DNA of 64,000 bases from Okapia johnstoni. Taxonomy: Eukaryota; Chordata; Mammalia; Artiodactyla; Giraffidae. Shown one piece after another: positions 23,401-31,868 of this stretch. Where the stretch lies: the NCBI GenBank assembly GCA_024291935.2, contig JAGTYA010000024.1, forward strand, positions 806,001-870,000. Direction: 5' to 3'. The notes beneath the pieces are model-generated. The model had not been told where the DNA came from and did not search any database. It worked only from the letters and a program-made list of their open reading frames with translations. Positions within the stretch are counted from its first letter, which is position 1. Every line of letters begins with the position of its first letter. Position numbers and translations under genes: made by a program.

Positions 23401-26400
23401 TATGAAGTTTGGGTGACAGAAGAGATATAAGCTCTGTGCACACTTCTCTGGAGCTGCGAAGGGGCCAGCCCTGGAGCCTTTTTCATGGCAGTAAGCAGCG
23501 GATATCACCTGAGGATGAGTGTGAAATGGATGGGAGGAGCAGAGCTTGGGCAGAGATTGGCCTCTGTGCCATTAGAAGTGTGTGCTCAGGCTTTTCAATG
23601 TTATCTACTGCTCTTAAAAAAAACCTCTGATGTGTGTTTTCTTGTCTTTTAGTTCTTCAGTGAATATGAGAAGTTACTTCATTCAGAAAATTATGTGACA
23701 AAAAGACAGTCACTCAAGGTATGACAGATCATCTGAGTCGTTCATTTCAGTCCACCCGTTTGAAACGTCTATGGGTCCCAGACCTTTGCAGGAAACATGC
23801 ATGTGTCCCTGGTCGAGATTTTTGTGGAAAGGAGCAGGGCTCAGCAGTGGTTCACCTGGGGCACTCGCCCCAGCTCACCTCCTTGTGTGTTAGAGACAGC
23901 AAAATAGAATATGCAGAATTTTGAAGAGGATCTAACCTCCAAGTGATGAAGTTCTTTAGGTTTTGGAGCCTTATTTTTAAAACTTAGAATCGTTATCGCC
24001 GAGTTGAAGTCACCACAGGTGGTGTGCTCCTGGGATCCTGCCCAGAGGGTTCCTGGCTTGCTGTGTGAGGGGAGGGGCAGCTGCCAGCGGTGACGGGGGA
24101 ACCAGACGGCTTTGGCTGCTTTGTGTCAAAATAGGATGTGGACAGTTCCATTTGAAATTTAAATAAAGACTTAAAACTCTAGAACAGGGGTTGGCAAGCG
24201 ACAGCCCATGAGCCACGTTCAGCGCACTGCCTATTTTTGTGAATATAATTCTGTTGGAACGCAGATGCACTTGTTCATTTGTGTATTGTCTGTGGCTGTT
24301 TTGGCTACAACAGCAGATTTGAGTGGTTGCCTCAGACACTTTATGGCTAGAGAAGACTTTAGTATTTCCTGTCTTGCTCTTAATAGATCGTTTGTTAACC
24401 CCTCCTAGAAAATTCTTACTGCAGTTAATAAATGTATATTCATGTATACCTTTCCTTCTGTTCGTAAGTGGTCCTGACAGGAGTTACAGATGGAATCACA
24501 AAGGATTTAGGGGTGGAAATTTGCAATTCCATTTGTGCTTTTTGCCAGGTCCACTTTAAATTCTATTCTGCCCAGAGCGCTTCTCCTCAGAGATATCTGA
24601 ATTCATTAATCAAGACACTCCATTCCGCCTGCTGCGGCTCCCATGGGGATATCACTCTTTAACACCTTGTCCTTCTGTGGAAATTGACTAAAGGACATTA
24701 GGAATATTCCCAAAAGATCGCTTTCCCCTGACTAGCTACTTCCTTCTATTTCCTTAAGGCCATAAGAAGTGTGTCCCCGCTACAGTGCTCCGTCAGGAGG
24801 GACCTGGCTCCCAGGCATCCTTTGGTCCCGTGTCAGGGACCCTTAACCTGTTCTCCGTTTGCAGGTGTGCTGGCTGGCAGTCGCCAGTGGCTGTGAAGCT
24901 GATAGGGACAGTCCGTCCGTGTCCGGAGTGGATGTAGTATACCTGGCAGCTGTTTAAGGCATTGTTCCTCCCTGTGTGTCAGTGTAAGCTGGTGCAGGCT
25001 CCCCTGAGAGCCTCATGGAGAAGCCGCCCTCTGCCAGGAACCTCTTTATAGCCAAGGGCCTGTTCCCCCTGTTGGATGCACTCAGTGTTTTCTGAGGCCA
25101 AGGAGCCTAGAGAGGTTTGCCTCAGATACTAGCTTCCAGGACTGAGACCTCCTGGGGAGCGGGAGAGGGGGATTGTTTTCTTAATTGGCAAATCAGAATA
25201 CTTGGACCAAATGCTGAATTCTTGGGCTGCTTAGATAGGAGAAGGGCTTTCAAGACCTTCTACACTTCAGAATTACCAACATGAAAGGAAGATTATGACT
25301 GCCACTTGTGAGACCTTAGTAATGGATATGAAGCCAGTCTTTCGTGCCTGCAGTTTCTCATGAACACATGGAGAAATTTTGAGGACCAGTGGTACTCTAA
25401 ACGTGTATTTTAATTTGTACTCCCTTTTTTGCAGCCACATTGGCATTTATATATCCTTGTATTTATTTAAATTTGAATTCCCTGTACCAGATTTCAGGGG
25501 GTTTTCTGGCCATGCTGTGTGGCTTATGGAATCTTAGTACCCCAACCAAGGATTGAACTCTGGCCGTCAGCAGTGAGAGTGTGGAGTCCTAACCACTGGA
25601 CTACCAGGGTTTTATTTTTAATGAAACTCTCCTGACATTTTTTAATTTTTACATCCAAAGAAATTTTTTAAATTACTGGTTACCCTCCCCTACATCAAAC
25701 TGAAATAAGCCATTTTCAGTATCTCTTTGGTTTGTGTGACAGAAAATGAACACTGAGTGAATCTGTACACACTTAATGCTAACTTCTGAGCCTCTGAAAG
25801 TAAATACTGGACTTCTTTGAAGGTTGTAGATTTTGTGATTCAGATTGGTGTGAAACCTGTCTGAGCTTTTGAATTCTTCCTCTAAATTCTTTGTAAATCC
25901 TAAACAGATTTGTTTTCCTGCACATCAGGTTATTTTTTATTTACTATGATATGTTATTTATCTAGAGATCAGTTATCTGGAAACTTCAGGTATGTAGAAC
26001 ATAGCCAGGAACCCAGAAGGGAATTAACAAGAGCAAGTAAACCATGGCAAAGTAGCTCTATCCATGCGTTTTCCTTCCCTTTGACCTCATTCCATGTCTC
26101 TTATTAGATTCAGGTCCACCGTGCTTTGCATGTATTCATGCTGTTACTTCGCACTGCACTATCATAAGATACAGGTACCATCATGCACTCCCATTGTACA
26201 GATGATGAAACTGAAGCACAGAGAAGTTAAATAGTATACTCAAGGATATATCGCTCACAAGGAGCAAGATGTCAGGATTTGAGCCCAGGCAGGCTGGTGC
26301 CAGGAGCCAGGCTGGACACCACTTCGTTGTGCCTCTGGGCCCCTGTCCCCCATGCAGGTCATACCACCTGCACACTAGTCCTTGACTGGAAGTTGGCACA

Positions 26401-28360
26401 GTGACAACATGAAGAGGTGACCGCTAGTTTCAGAAAAAGAAATCTAGAACAAGCAGGTTTGATTTTAAAATTAAGAGCTGATGTGTTGTAATCAACTCCA
26501 TAGATCTCAGTAAGCACAGACTTAACTGAAGCGACAGATTTTTTTTTGTTTACCTTAATTAACGTCATTAGTGATATTGTGGTGTCACTAAGAGAAGCTT
26601 AGAGTATCTTCAGGATACCTTGCTTAAGAAGGACCAGAAAAGTACTTGTTTTTATAAAGCTTTCTGAATCAGATAAGATAAAATGGTGTTTGGTGTGTCT
26701 AGGGGTAAGTATATGGAAAGCTGTGTACATGAAACCCTTTGTCCTGTAAAGTTCAGATTAATAAAAAATAGTAAAATTATTTTTAAGCTTAGCTAAGGTT
26801 TATAGTTATCCAGTAACTTATCTTCTGACCACTTTCTTTGGTGGTTTCTTTTTACTGAGATAACACAAATGCATATTTAAAGAACAGGTTCTGATAAGTC
26901 TCAGATTCTGAGCCAGATGTGACTTGAATGTGGTCGTCTTCAGGGAGCAGTGTCACACCCACCATAGGTTTAAACCCCAGAAGAAAAAGGAGGTGTCCAA
27001 GTAGCAAACAGGAAGCACTCATTAGCTTTCAGGTCATAATTCAGTTCATCCATCTTTTGAGTGCCTATTAATAGTTGGTGCTTAATAATATTATTTAATG
27101 AACTGTTTTTAAAACTTTGGTTTTACTTCAAGTCTTAAATGATAATGATGGAATAAACGGATAAATTGTTTGTCTCTCAGCTTCTTGGTGAACTGCTACT
27201 AGACAGACACAACTTCACAATTATGACAAAATACATCAGTAAACCTGAGAACCTCAAATTAATGATGAACCTTCTACGAGACAAAAGCCGTAACATCCAG
27301 TTTGAGGCCTTCCACGTTTTTAAGGTAGAGTACTAAAACCATAAGCACTAGTTGTTCATCCCATTTTATTTGCAAGTTGCTTGTTTTATTAGCTTCATTT
27401 TGATAATGAGTGACACAGTTCCGTTCAGCCCGTTTTCACAGTTGTGTGGTACAACATTTAAACAAAAATAGACCCAGAAACAAGGCATTTGTATTTTGGA
27501 ATAAGAAAAGTTGATTTGTAGAGGAGTATCACTTATCTTTGGCATCAGTTCAGTTCAGTCACTCAGTCATATCAGGCTCTTTGCAACCCCATGGACTGCA
27601 GCACACCAGGCTTCCCTGTCCATCACCAACTCCCAGAGCTCGCTCAGACTCATGTTCGTCTAGTCAGTGACGCCATCCAGCCATCTCATCCTGTCGTCTC
27701 CTCCTCCTCCTGCCTTCAGTCTTTGCCAGCATCAGGGTCTTTTCCAATGAGTCAGTTCCTCGCATCAGGTGGTCTTTGGCATGGAAGATTACTAATTCCG
27801 AAGTAAAGGGTAATGCATTTCTTAATGCTTTCTATGGAGATTTTTGTTCTTAAAATCCATTCTGACCTCCTGTGCCCAGAACTAACTTCTGCCCATTTGA
27901 TTCTAAAATCAAAGTCTGTATTTAATACCAACTACAGAGTTTCAGAGCATGAGTGAACACGTCAGTCCTTTTTGTGCTTAAACATGCACTTCTTCCTTCC
28001 TTTTTTAATTGTAAAAATAAGGTCTTCCAAAGCAGACACCCCTGAATGAGTAATCCTGACTTCAGCCTGTGCCCCAGGGGAGCAGTGGGTGTGGCTGCAT
28101 GCGCTCTGCTGTCTACAGCATCTCCGTGGCGCGCCCTGTCCTGGAGCTGACATTGATCTCTCCCTCTGCAGGTGTTTGTAGCCAACCCCAACAAGACGCA
28201 GCCCATCCTCGACATCCTCCTCAAGAACCAAGCCAAGCTCATAGAGTTCCTCAGCAAGTTCCAGAATGACAGGACCGAGGATGAGCAGTTCAATGACGAG
28301 AAGACGTATTTAGTCAAACAGATCAGGGATTTGAAGAGACCAGCTCAGCAAGAAGCCTGA
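2322..28360 (+). CDS. CAB39: CAB39 (MO25alpha), 3' part of gene, 7 coding exons
   Basis: Gene-level entry; exons are listed separately. Joining 2322-2486, 5865-5983, 11934-12102, 19831-19890, 23653-23718, 27181-27324 and 28172-28360 gives 303 codons plus TGA with no frameshift, ending RPAQQEA. I recognise calcium-binding protein 39/MO25alpha (341 residues), so this is residues 39-341 and the first 38 codons are upstream of the window. The family is a helical-repeat (armadillo-like) scaffold. It binds the pseudokinase STRAD and stabilises the active LKB1-STRAD-MO25 complex that phosphorylates AMPK-family kinases. It also activates STE20 kinases such as SPAK/OSR1 and MST3/4. Arg227, Arg240 and Met260, which by my numbering fall in the STRAD-binding region described for the family, are present. 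The C-terminus separates it from the paralogue CAB39L. All introns are GT-AG. Confidence 0.97.
3194..3652 (-). mobile_element. BovB LINE, 5'-truncated 3' end
   Basis: It starts with the CAGTTCAGTTCAGTCACTCAG tail complement, and the antisense translation gives the BovB RT C-terminal segment ([23 protein letters not shown]...). It lies in the CAB39 intron after the 2322 exon. Confidence 0.9.
3708..3929 (+). mobile_element. Bov-tA SINE
   Basis: A full-length ruminant tRNA SINE from GCTTCCCAGGTGGCACTAG to GTGACTTAGCATGCACACA. It is flanked by a 13-bp target duplication with one mismatch (TAGCCAGGTTCAG at 3695-3707, TAGCCACGTTCAG at 3930-3942). Confidence 0.9.
4046..4245 (+). mobile_element. CHR-type tRNA SINE
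   Basis: GGAACTTCCCTGGTGGTTCA, the B-box like GGGTTCGATCCCTGGTTAGG, and a tail with CAGAAGCAATAATGTAACAA identify a long CHR (cetartiodactyl) SINE. Confidence 0.85.
4805..4935 (+). mobile_element. CHR-type short SINE
   Basis: GGGGAATTCCCTGGTGGTCC ... GGTTCAATCCCTGGTCAGGG followed by a C/A-rich tail. It is flanked by the direct repeat AATAGGAGGA (4793-4802 and 4936-4945). Confidence 0.88.
5356..5835 (+). repeat. 54-bp minisatellite, 8.9 copies, at a CAB39 3' splice site
   Basis: The units start GATTTGAGTTTATCTGGGAG and end TTTAGTCAGTACCTT. They begin at 5356, 5410, 5464, 5518, 5572, 5626, 5680, 5734 and 5788, exactly 54 bp apart with substitutions but no indels. The last copy is cut after 48 bp, 29 bp before the exon at 5865. 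Because 54 is divisible by three, one frame stays open across the array as an 18-residue repeat (…DLSLSG…HWVFSQYL). That frame is not in phase with CAB39 and I do not consider it coding. Confidence 0.97.
5865..5983 (+). CDS. CAB39: CAB39 exon encoding residues 94-133
   Basis: The exon is 119 nt: 39 codons plus two bases of the Gly133 codon. It runs from [11 protein letters not shown] to NILFMLLKG. The acceptor is CCTAATAG and the donor is GTATGT. The upstream intron ends in a 54-bp minisatellite, which leaves only 29 bp between the last repeat and this exon. A long open frame runs through the minisatellite and into this exon, but in a different frame from CAB39, so it is not an alternative coding exon. 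Confidence 0.96.
7318..9350 (-). mobile_element. Ancient L1-type LINE remnant, split by BovB
   Basis: Phrases such as TGTGGAAAATATACATAAAA, TCAAAATGGTGATTTCCTAG and GGCTCCTGTGTCCTCTTGGC resemble the antisense of an old mammalian L1 3' portion. The sequence continues on both sides of the BovB at 8014-8877. The family name is not certain. Confidence 0.45.
8014..8877 (-). mobile_element. BovB LINE, 5'-truncated, RT motif YADD present
   Basis: The antisense translation gives [20 protein letters not shown] followed by the RT C-terminal region and the BovB 3' tail. The open frame covers about 214 codons of the RT but lacks the start and endonuclease, so it is a dead fragment. Confidence 0.93.
9357..9487 (+). 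mobile_element. CHR-type SINE
   Basis: AAATTCCCTGGAGGTCCAGT ... AGGTTCAGTCCCTGGTCAGA with an A-rich tail. Confidence 0.85.
11934..12102 (+). CDS. CAB39: CAB39 exon encoding residues 133-189
   Basis: The exon is 169 nt. Its first base completes Gly133 (GG|G), followed by 56 codons from [13 protein letters not shown] to ASDAFATFK. The acceptor is TTTTTGCAG and the donor is GTAACA. It sits between a minus-strand BovB copy in the preceding intron and a plus-strand copy in the following intron. Confidence 0.97.
12199..12217 (-). promoter_or_regulatory. CTCF-like motif in CAB39 intron
   Basis: GGCTGCCCTCTAGTGGGAA; its complement contains CCCACTAGAGGGCAGCC, a close match to the CTCF core (CCASYAGRKGGCAS). 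Binding is inferred. Confidence 0.5.
12860..13014 (-). mobile_element. Bov-A/BovB 3'-end family SINE
   Basis: GTTGTTGCTGTTGTTCAGTC ... CTAACCATCTCATCCTCTGT, a short ruminant element sharing the BovB 3' end, in reverse orientation and diverged. Confidence 0.8.
13405..13613 (+). mobile_element. Bov-tA SINE with target duplication
   Basis: GGGCTTCCCAGTTGGTTTAC ... AACTGAGCACACACAC, bracketed by ATGTACAAAGC at 13394-13404 and 13614-13624. Confidence 0.9.
15240..15793 (+). mobile_element. BovB LINE 3' fragment, sense orientation
   Basis: The forward translation gives the RT C-terminal region ([20 protein letters not shown], then [19 protein letters not shown]), ending ACTGAACTGAACTGAATTGA. A short direct repeat ATTGAAT flanks it. 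It is the only plus-strand BovB in the CAB39 introns seen here. Confidence 0.92.
15880..16020 (+). mobile_element. MIR SINE
   Basis: Contains ACATGAGGAAATGGAAACCT and CCAGAATTTGAACCCATGCA, the core and 3' part of an ancient MIR. Confidence 0.7.
17822..17952 (-). mobile_element. CHR-type SINE, reverse, with oligo-T
   Basis: A run of 23 T followed by GGCCATTATGCGAGGCTTAC ... CTTGACCACCAGGGAACTCC, the reverse of a cetartiodactyl tRNA SINE with its A tail. Confidence 0.88.
18430..18590 (+). mobile_element. Possible L2/MIR-type remnant
   Basis: CATTTATTTATTAAATGTTA then CTCTTACTATATGCTGGTTA and GTGCTGGAATTCAGAGATCA resemble the widespread ancient repeat phrase. Exact family uncertain. Confidence 0.4.
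19090..19198 (+). mobile_element. L2 3'-end-like remnant
   Basis: GTCCTTGAAGGTAGGGACCA ... GTAGCCCCAGCACCTGGAAC ... GGCACATAGGAGATG, ending GAATGAATGA, as in L2 3' termini. Confidence 0.55.
19831..19890 (+). CDS. CAB39: CAB39 exon encoding residues 190-209
   Basis: This is a 60-nt, phase 0 exon encoding [20 protein letters not shown]. The acceptor CTTTTTCTAG has a strong pyrimidine tract and the donor is GTAAGT. Confidence 0.96.
20836..20955 (-). mobile_element. CHR-type SINE, reverse
   Basis: GGCTACATCACAGCTTGTGG ... GGGCCACCAGGAAATTCCCTG, the reverse of a short cetartiodactyl SINE. Confidence 0.85.
21240..21478 (+). mobile_element. MIR SINE
   Basis: Starts with AAAAGCGTGGGCTTCAACAC, continues CAAGTCCCAGCTTCACAG and ends AACACAGTAGGCATTTAATA. 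Near-complete ancient MIR. Confidence 0.75.
21689..21732 (+). repeat. AT-rich TATA/GTAT microsatellite
   Basis: TATATATATAAATATAAATA followed by TATATATGTATGTATGTATA. Short low-complexity tract. Confidence 0.8.
22441..22668 (-). mobile_element. hAT-type non-autonomous DNA transposon remnant
   Basis: AAGGGGCCAGCCAGAGAGCA ... CACGAATGAGCATGGCTGTA ... GTTTGCCAACCCCTGCTCT. The same family occurs inverted at 24186-24400, with the CAGGGGTTGGCAA end. Family name not certain. Confidence 0.6.
23653..23718 (+). CDS. CAB39: CAB39 exon encoding residues 210-231
   Basis: This is a 66-nt, phase 0 exon encoding [14 protein letters not shown] through KRQSLK. The acceptor is CTTGTCTTTTAG and the donor is GTATGA. 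It contains Arg227, a residue implicated in partner-kinase binding in the family. Two divergent inverted copies of one DNA transposon (near 22.5 and 24.3 kb) flank it. Confidence 0.96.
24186..24400 (+). mobile_element. hAT-type non-autonomous DNA transposon remnant, inverted relative to 22.5 kb copy
   Basis: Begins ACAGGGGTTGGCAAGCGACA and continues GTGTATTGTCTGTGGCTGTT. Together with the 22441 copy it brackets the 66-nt CAB39 exon. Confidence 0.6.
25498..25611 (-). mobile_element. CHR-type SINE, reverse
   Basis: TTCTGGCCATGCTGTGTGGC ... CTAACCACTGGACTACCAGG. Confidence 0.85.
26165..26335 (+). mobile_element. MIR SINE
   Basis: TGTACAGATGATGAAACTGA, AGCACAGAGAAGTTAAATAG and AGGATTTGAGCCCAGGCAGG are MIR core and 3' phrases. 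Confidence 0.75.
27181..27324 (+). CDS. CAB39: CAB39 exon encoding residues 232-279
   Basis: This is a 144-nt, phase 0 exon, [12 protein letters not shown] to FEAFHVFK. The acceptor is TTGTCTCTCAG and the donor is GTAGAG. It carries Arg240, Lys257 and Met260, which by my numbering belong to the pocket that receives the STRAD C-terminal Trp-Glu-Phe motif. Confidence 0.97.
27546..27772 (-). mobile_element. BovB 3'-end fragment with 10-bp target duplication
   Basis: CAGTTCAGTTCAGTCACTCA ... TTCCTCGCATCAGGTGG, flanked by TCTTTGGCAT at 27536-27545 and 27773-27782. It is strongly 5'-truncated and sits 222 bp after a CAB39 exon, inside the 847-bp intron. Confidence 0.9.
28172..28360 (+). CDS. CAB39: CAB39 last coding exon, residues 280-341 and stop
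   Basis: This exon has 62 codons plus TGA at 28358-28360, starting [14 protein letters not shown] and ending [11 protein letters not shown]. The acceptor is CCCTCTGCAG. The charged, helical C-terminus is intact. An AATAAA lies only 6 bp after the stop (28366-28371), but the transcript is expected to run on to about 30.76 kb. Confidence 0.97.
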
Positions 28361-28475
28361 TTTCCAATAAACATCAAAAATATTAAATCCAAGTTCAGCG
28401 TCTGCTGTTAGCTGTTCAGCATCAGGCACTGTTATTGATTCATGAGGAACATTACTGCTAATCTGCTGTTAAGTG

Positions 28476-28483
28476 AACGGTTT
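28476..28483 (+). promoter_or_regulatory. miR-451 seed match in CAB39 3'UTR
   Basis: AACGGTTT is perfectly complementary to nucleotides 1-8 of miR-451 (AAACCGUU...), about 116 nt after the stop codon. CAB39 is an established miR-451 target acting on LKB1/AMPK signalling in glioma cells. The site therefore probably represents that conserved element in a ruminant. Confidence 0.75.
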
Positions 28484-28942
28484 TCATTTTACCTTTTTTG
28501 ATTTTTTTGTTTTGTTTTTTTAGTCCAAGTTGGAGAACGTAGCTGCTGCTTTCTTGCACACTAGAGCACACGTGGACTTTTTCTTGATCTTTGTGTCATT
28601 TCAGAATTTAAAGACTCCGTTTGCTGTAGAAGTTCTGAACATGGCTAGGTTCCTGAAGGCAAATGCATAGGTGATAGTGTGTGTTAGGGGAAGAGGGCAT
28701 TGATCTGGTCAGAGTAAGCCTGCCTGTTTGCGTTTATCTTTGTTAAAGACCTGAGCTCGGATTCTGGGTAAGATTGTATGCCTTCACTCATGGAAGATCG
28801 TGCAGAGCTTTATTTGAAATCCTAGGGGAACTGTATCCGAGATGGGAGCTCCTTGAGCAGATAAAGTTGACACACGAATAAATTGATAATGAAACTTAGC
28901 AACTTCTCAAAAGTGTGAAGCTTCATAAGGTCATAAGGAAAA

Positions 28943-28950
28943 TGTATATA
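28943..28950 (+). promoter_or_regulatory. Pumilio recognition motif in CAB39 3'UTR
   Basis: TGTATATA fits the Pumilio element UGUANAUA. A second identical motif lies at 29119-29126 in the same 3'UTR. Function is inferred from the motif only. Confidence 0.45.
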
Positions 28951-29118
28951 TGCTTTTCACAGCTTTCTAGAATTTTTTGACATTTGATTTTCTTGAGACT
29001 TGTAAACCTGGATACGTTGAAGGGTATTTGTTAATTTTACTTTTTGAAGGTATTTTAAAACAGTAGAGCTAGCAACGACACCTCGCATTTCATTTCAACA
29101 GTGCTTACAGGTTTCTTT

Positions 29119-29126
29119 TGTATATA
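29119..29126 (+). promoter_or_regulatory. Second Pumilio motif in CAB39 3'UTR
   Basis: This is TGTATATA again, 176 nt downstream of the first copy. Two PUM sites in one 3'UTR would favour PUM1/2-mediated mRNA decay if bound. Chance occurrence in AT-rich sequence cannot be excluded. Confidence 0.4.
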
Positions 29127-30741
29127 ATTCTTAGAATGCTCATTTCTTTTAAATGATTTAATTTGTACAGCAGAGGAATGTTATTGTATTAGTATGTAAC
29201 TATTACCTAATATTGAGTTTTTGCAAAAAATGAATGCTCATATGTAATTGAAATACTTCAGATCACCTGAAAATGCTGATTTAACATTTAAGTATCACAG
29301 CATTAAAAGCAAACGAAGTAAACCAGTCCTTTGTATTCAGTTATCTAATGGGGTGCCATCAATAGACTACAATACAGACCTGGAACTCAGCTACACTTTT
29401 TCCTGCATAATATTGGCCTTATTCATTTAAAACGAGTCAAGAGTTCTCCACATCTATGAATGATACCGATTATGCTAAATTAATGCTGATTCTTTGTGTG
29501 TGGGGAGACCTCTTTAGAGCACCTTTTCTTTCTTAGAGTAAGTAATCCAGTACAATAGTTGTGAAACTGAATAATTAAAACTTTGGCTTCTCTTAGGAAA
29601 AGAAGAGTTCCTAGTCATAGGTGTCCTACGGGGAAATTTATTTTTTTTAACGTCCTGTTCCTTAATGCTGCAAATTATCAGTATTTATAAAGTAACTGAT
29701 TTTGCACCACTTTTTTGTTACTGTGACCACGGCAGAACAACGTTTCCTAGAATATATCTATGTAAAGTTATTAGAATGGTATCTGTTCATCTTAGTGACA
29801 TGAAGATCACAACTAACAACTTACAAATCAGAGTTTGCCGGTTCGAATTCAGCATGGCTGTAGCTGATTAAGAAATTTATATAATTATTCTTTGCTAGCC
29901 TCTCTTACTAATTGAATTACTTATCAGCCAGTAAAATGAGACTCCCAGTTGATATTTCAGCAGGCTTTAAAATCTCCTTCCAGGAGCACCATTTAGGAGA
30001 AGAGCCCCAGAAAATACAGACGTATTTATTCTGTTTAATTGAAATGGTGGTCTACATTTATAATTGGTTTTTCTGAGCCTGTCTTTACCAAAATCTGTGT
30101 AAAATTATCCATGTTTTTTCTGTTGGAACTAAAGAAAGCAATCCAAACTTCCTGAAATGAAACTATCCAAGATGTTTAGGAAGGCAGAGTTGGCTGTCAT
30201 GCATCGTTCTGATTCGCGTGGTCCAGTGCAGGGTGTCTGGATTCAGGGTGCAAGCATTCATTACACCACATGGAAGAAAGGTTTCCTTACCAGGCTGGTT
30301 CTTAGAACTCGAAACAGCAGCTTCCACTTTGGTGACGCGGTTGTAGCACTAGAGCCTTTGTGTGGAAGACCGGGGTGCAGCGTGTCAAAGAAAACACAGA
30401 TGTGTTACTCTCGCATTAGAATCTGGGGATAGTTAAGACTTTTGGTTTTTTGTTGTTTTTAAACAAAAATGTGAAAACACTCAAAGTTAAAAAATTGCAT
30501 TTGAAATTCTGATCATTTAATATATTCATGTTACCAAAACTATTATACTGGAAGTGGTTTATTTTTGTGTTATAAAGGTTTAATTTTACATAAGTCAGTT
30601 ACTCAATGTGATTTTTAACCCTTAAAAAAAAAAGGTGGAGATGTATACAATTGTTAACAATGCCTTGGAAGCATTTCCTTTCTCTTGAGGAAAAGTAAAT
30701 TTCTTATCAGAATATCTGGCTGGCCCTGTAATTTAAATTAA

Positions 30742-30747
30742 AATAAA
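30742..30747 (+). terminator. CAB39 distal polyadenylation signal
   Basis: A canonical AATAAA is followed about 16 nt later by ACATTGTCA and then a TG/T-rich stretch (TTGTTTACATGATGTC), as expected for cleavage near 30760-30765. Its distance from the stop codon fits a long CAB39 3'UTR. Other AATAAA hexamers at 28366 and 28877 could give shorter isoforms. Confidence 0.65.
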
Positions 30748-31868
30748 ATTTTGGAGAAACAACATTGTCAGTTGTTTACATGATGTCTTTAGATAATTGC
30801 GTTTGTGTCACTGTTAACAACCTGGTCAGGAGACACACTAGCACAAACTGTGTCACAAACTGTAGCTGGGAACAGTTAATACACAAGCCTCTTAAGTCTT
30901 TTTTCCCCATTTGAGGTTCTGTTTTTGGTGTCCAAAATGTCATTTTCACTTGGGTCATATATACCTCCCTGGCCCTTCCTTTCACGGTTAAGTATTAAGC
31001 CTTTTACTCACCTCACTTCTCAGACTGTAGATCCTCTCTCTGGTTCTGTGACCCTTCGTCATCAGTACACTAAGAGAAAACTGAGCACTCGGCAGGACTA
31101 CTTAGAAGTAACCGGAGTGAAATCACGAAGAAGCTGTAAGGGTTCAGCGGCCCCCTCAGGAGGTCGGTCCTCCGGGCCACCAGCTGCCATGTGGTGCCCA
31201 GCCCCACCCTTGAGGTTTCCCGCAACCCTTGTCAGCAGATGGGGTCTCCAGTCTCCCACACACACTCTTCACAAAAACGCCTCTCTGAAATCTGAATAAT
31301 GACGTTCTGCTCATTACAGTCTCTTGGAGGAGGTAGTTGAGCCCCACAGGTCTACCTTGCTTCTCCAAAGATGATGTTGGGACCAGGCGACGCTGCCCAT
31401 CCTCCAGATGGTGAGCAGGGAGCCACAGCAGGAGCATGCACACCGAGGCCTGGACTCAGGCTTCCTCCCGCAGCCCCTGCCCCCACGTCCACAGCTGAAG
31501 TCACCAGGCCACCTTCCTTGTGTGAGGATCGAGCAGACTGGCTACAAAGGCTCACACAGTGCTCACTGGTTCTTGGAAGCTGGAGCCGTTGGAGGCATGA
31601 GCCACCACAGTGCACACCTCTCAGAGGTCCCAAGGCCAGCACTGGCCACTCCTGCGTCCTCCCCACACTTCCAGTGACCCTCCTCCCAGCGGAGAGCTGA
31701 AGCCATGAAGGATTAGGTGAGACTCCCCACCACAGCCTCCACGTTCTCTCTGCTGGTCCTGGAACCGAGCCTCAAATAGGCCACCCTGGAGCCACCTGCA
31801 TGTGCCTCCTTGCCTCCTGATGAGCAGCGACATCACTCTCTAGCAGGGTGTCCTGGGCTTGAGTCCCA

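Larger units (their letters stand above)
19891..23652 (+). other. CAB39: CAB39 intron between exons 19831 and 23653
   Basis: A 3.8-kb intron with a reverse CHR SINE, a MIR, a short (TA)n-rich patch near 21.69-21.73 kb and an hAT-like remnant. Otherwise nothing recognised. Confidence 0.7.
23719..27180 (+). other. CAB39: CAB39 intron between exons 23653 and 27181
   Basis: A 3.5-kb intron containing an hAT remnant, a reverse CHR SINE and a MIR. The stretch 24.4-25.5 kb is unique with nothing recognised. Confidence 0.7.
28361..30763 (+). other. CAB39: CAB39 3' untranslated region
   Basis: About 2.4 kb follow the stop codon without any recognisable ruminant SINE or BovB insertion, unlike every intron and the intergenic DNA. 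This fits a conserved 3'UTR. It is AT-rich and ends about 16 bp after an AATAAA hexamer, followed by a GT-rich stretch. The 3' end is inferred from the signal, not from a transcript. It contains a miR-451-type seed site and two TGTATATA Pumilio motifs. Confidence 0.75.

Noticed and set aside
31352..31700. Overlapping frames of about 100 codons on both strands
   Set aside because: Mutually overlapping, low-complexity Pro/Ala/Ser-rich products, with no splice sites or homology recognised.
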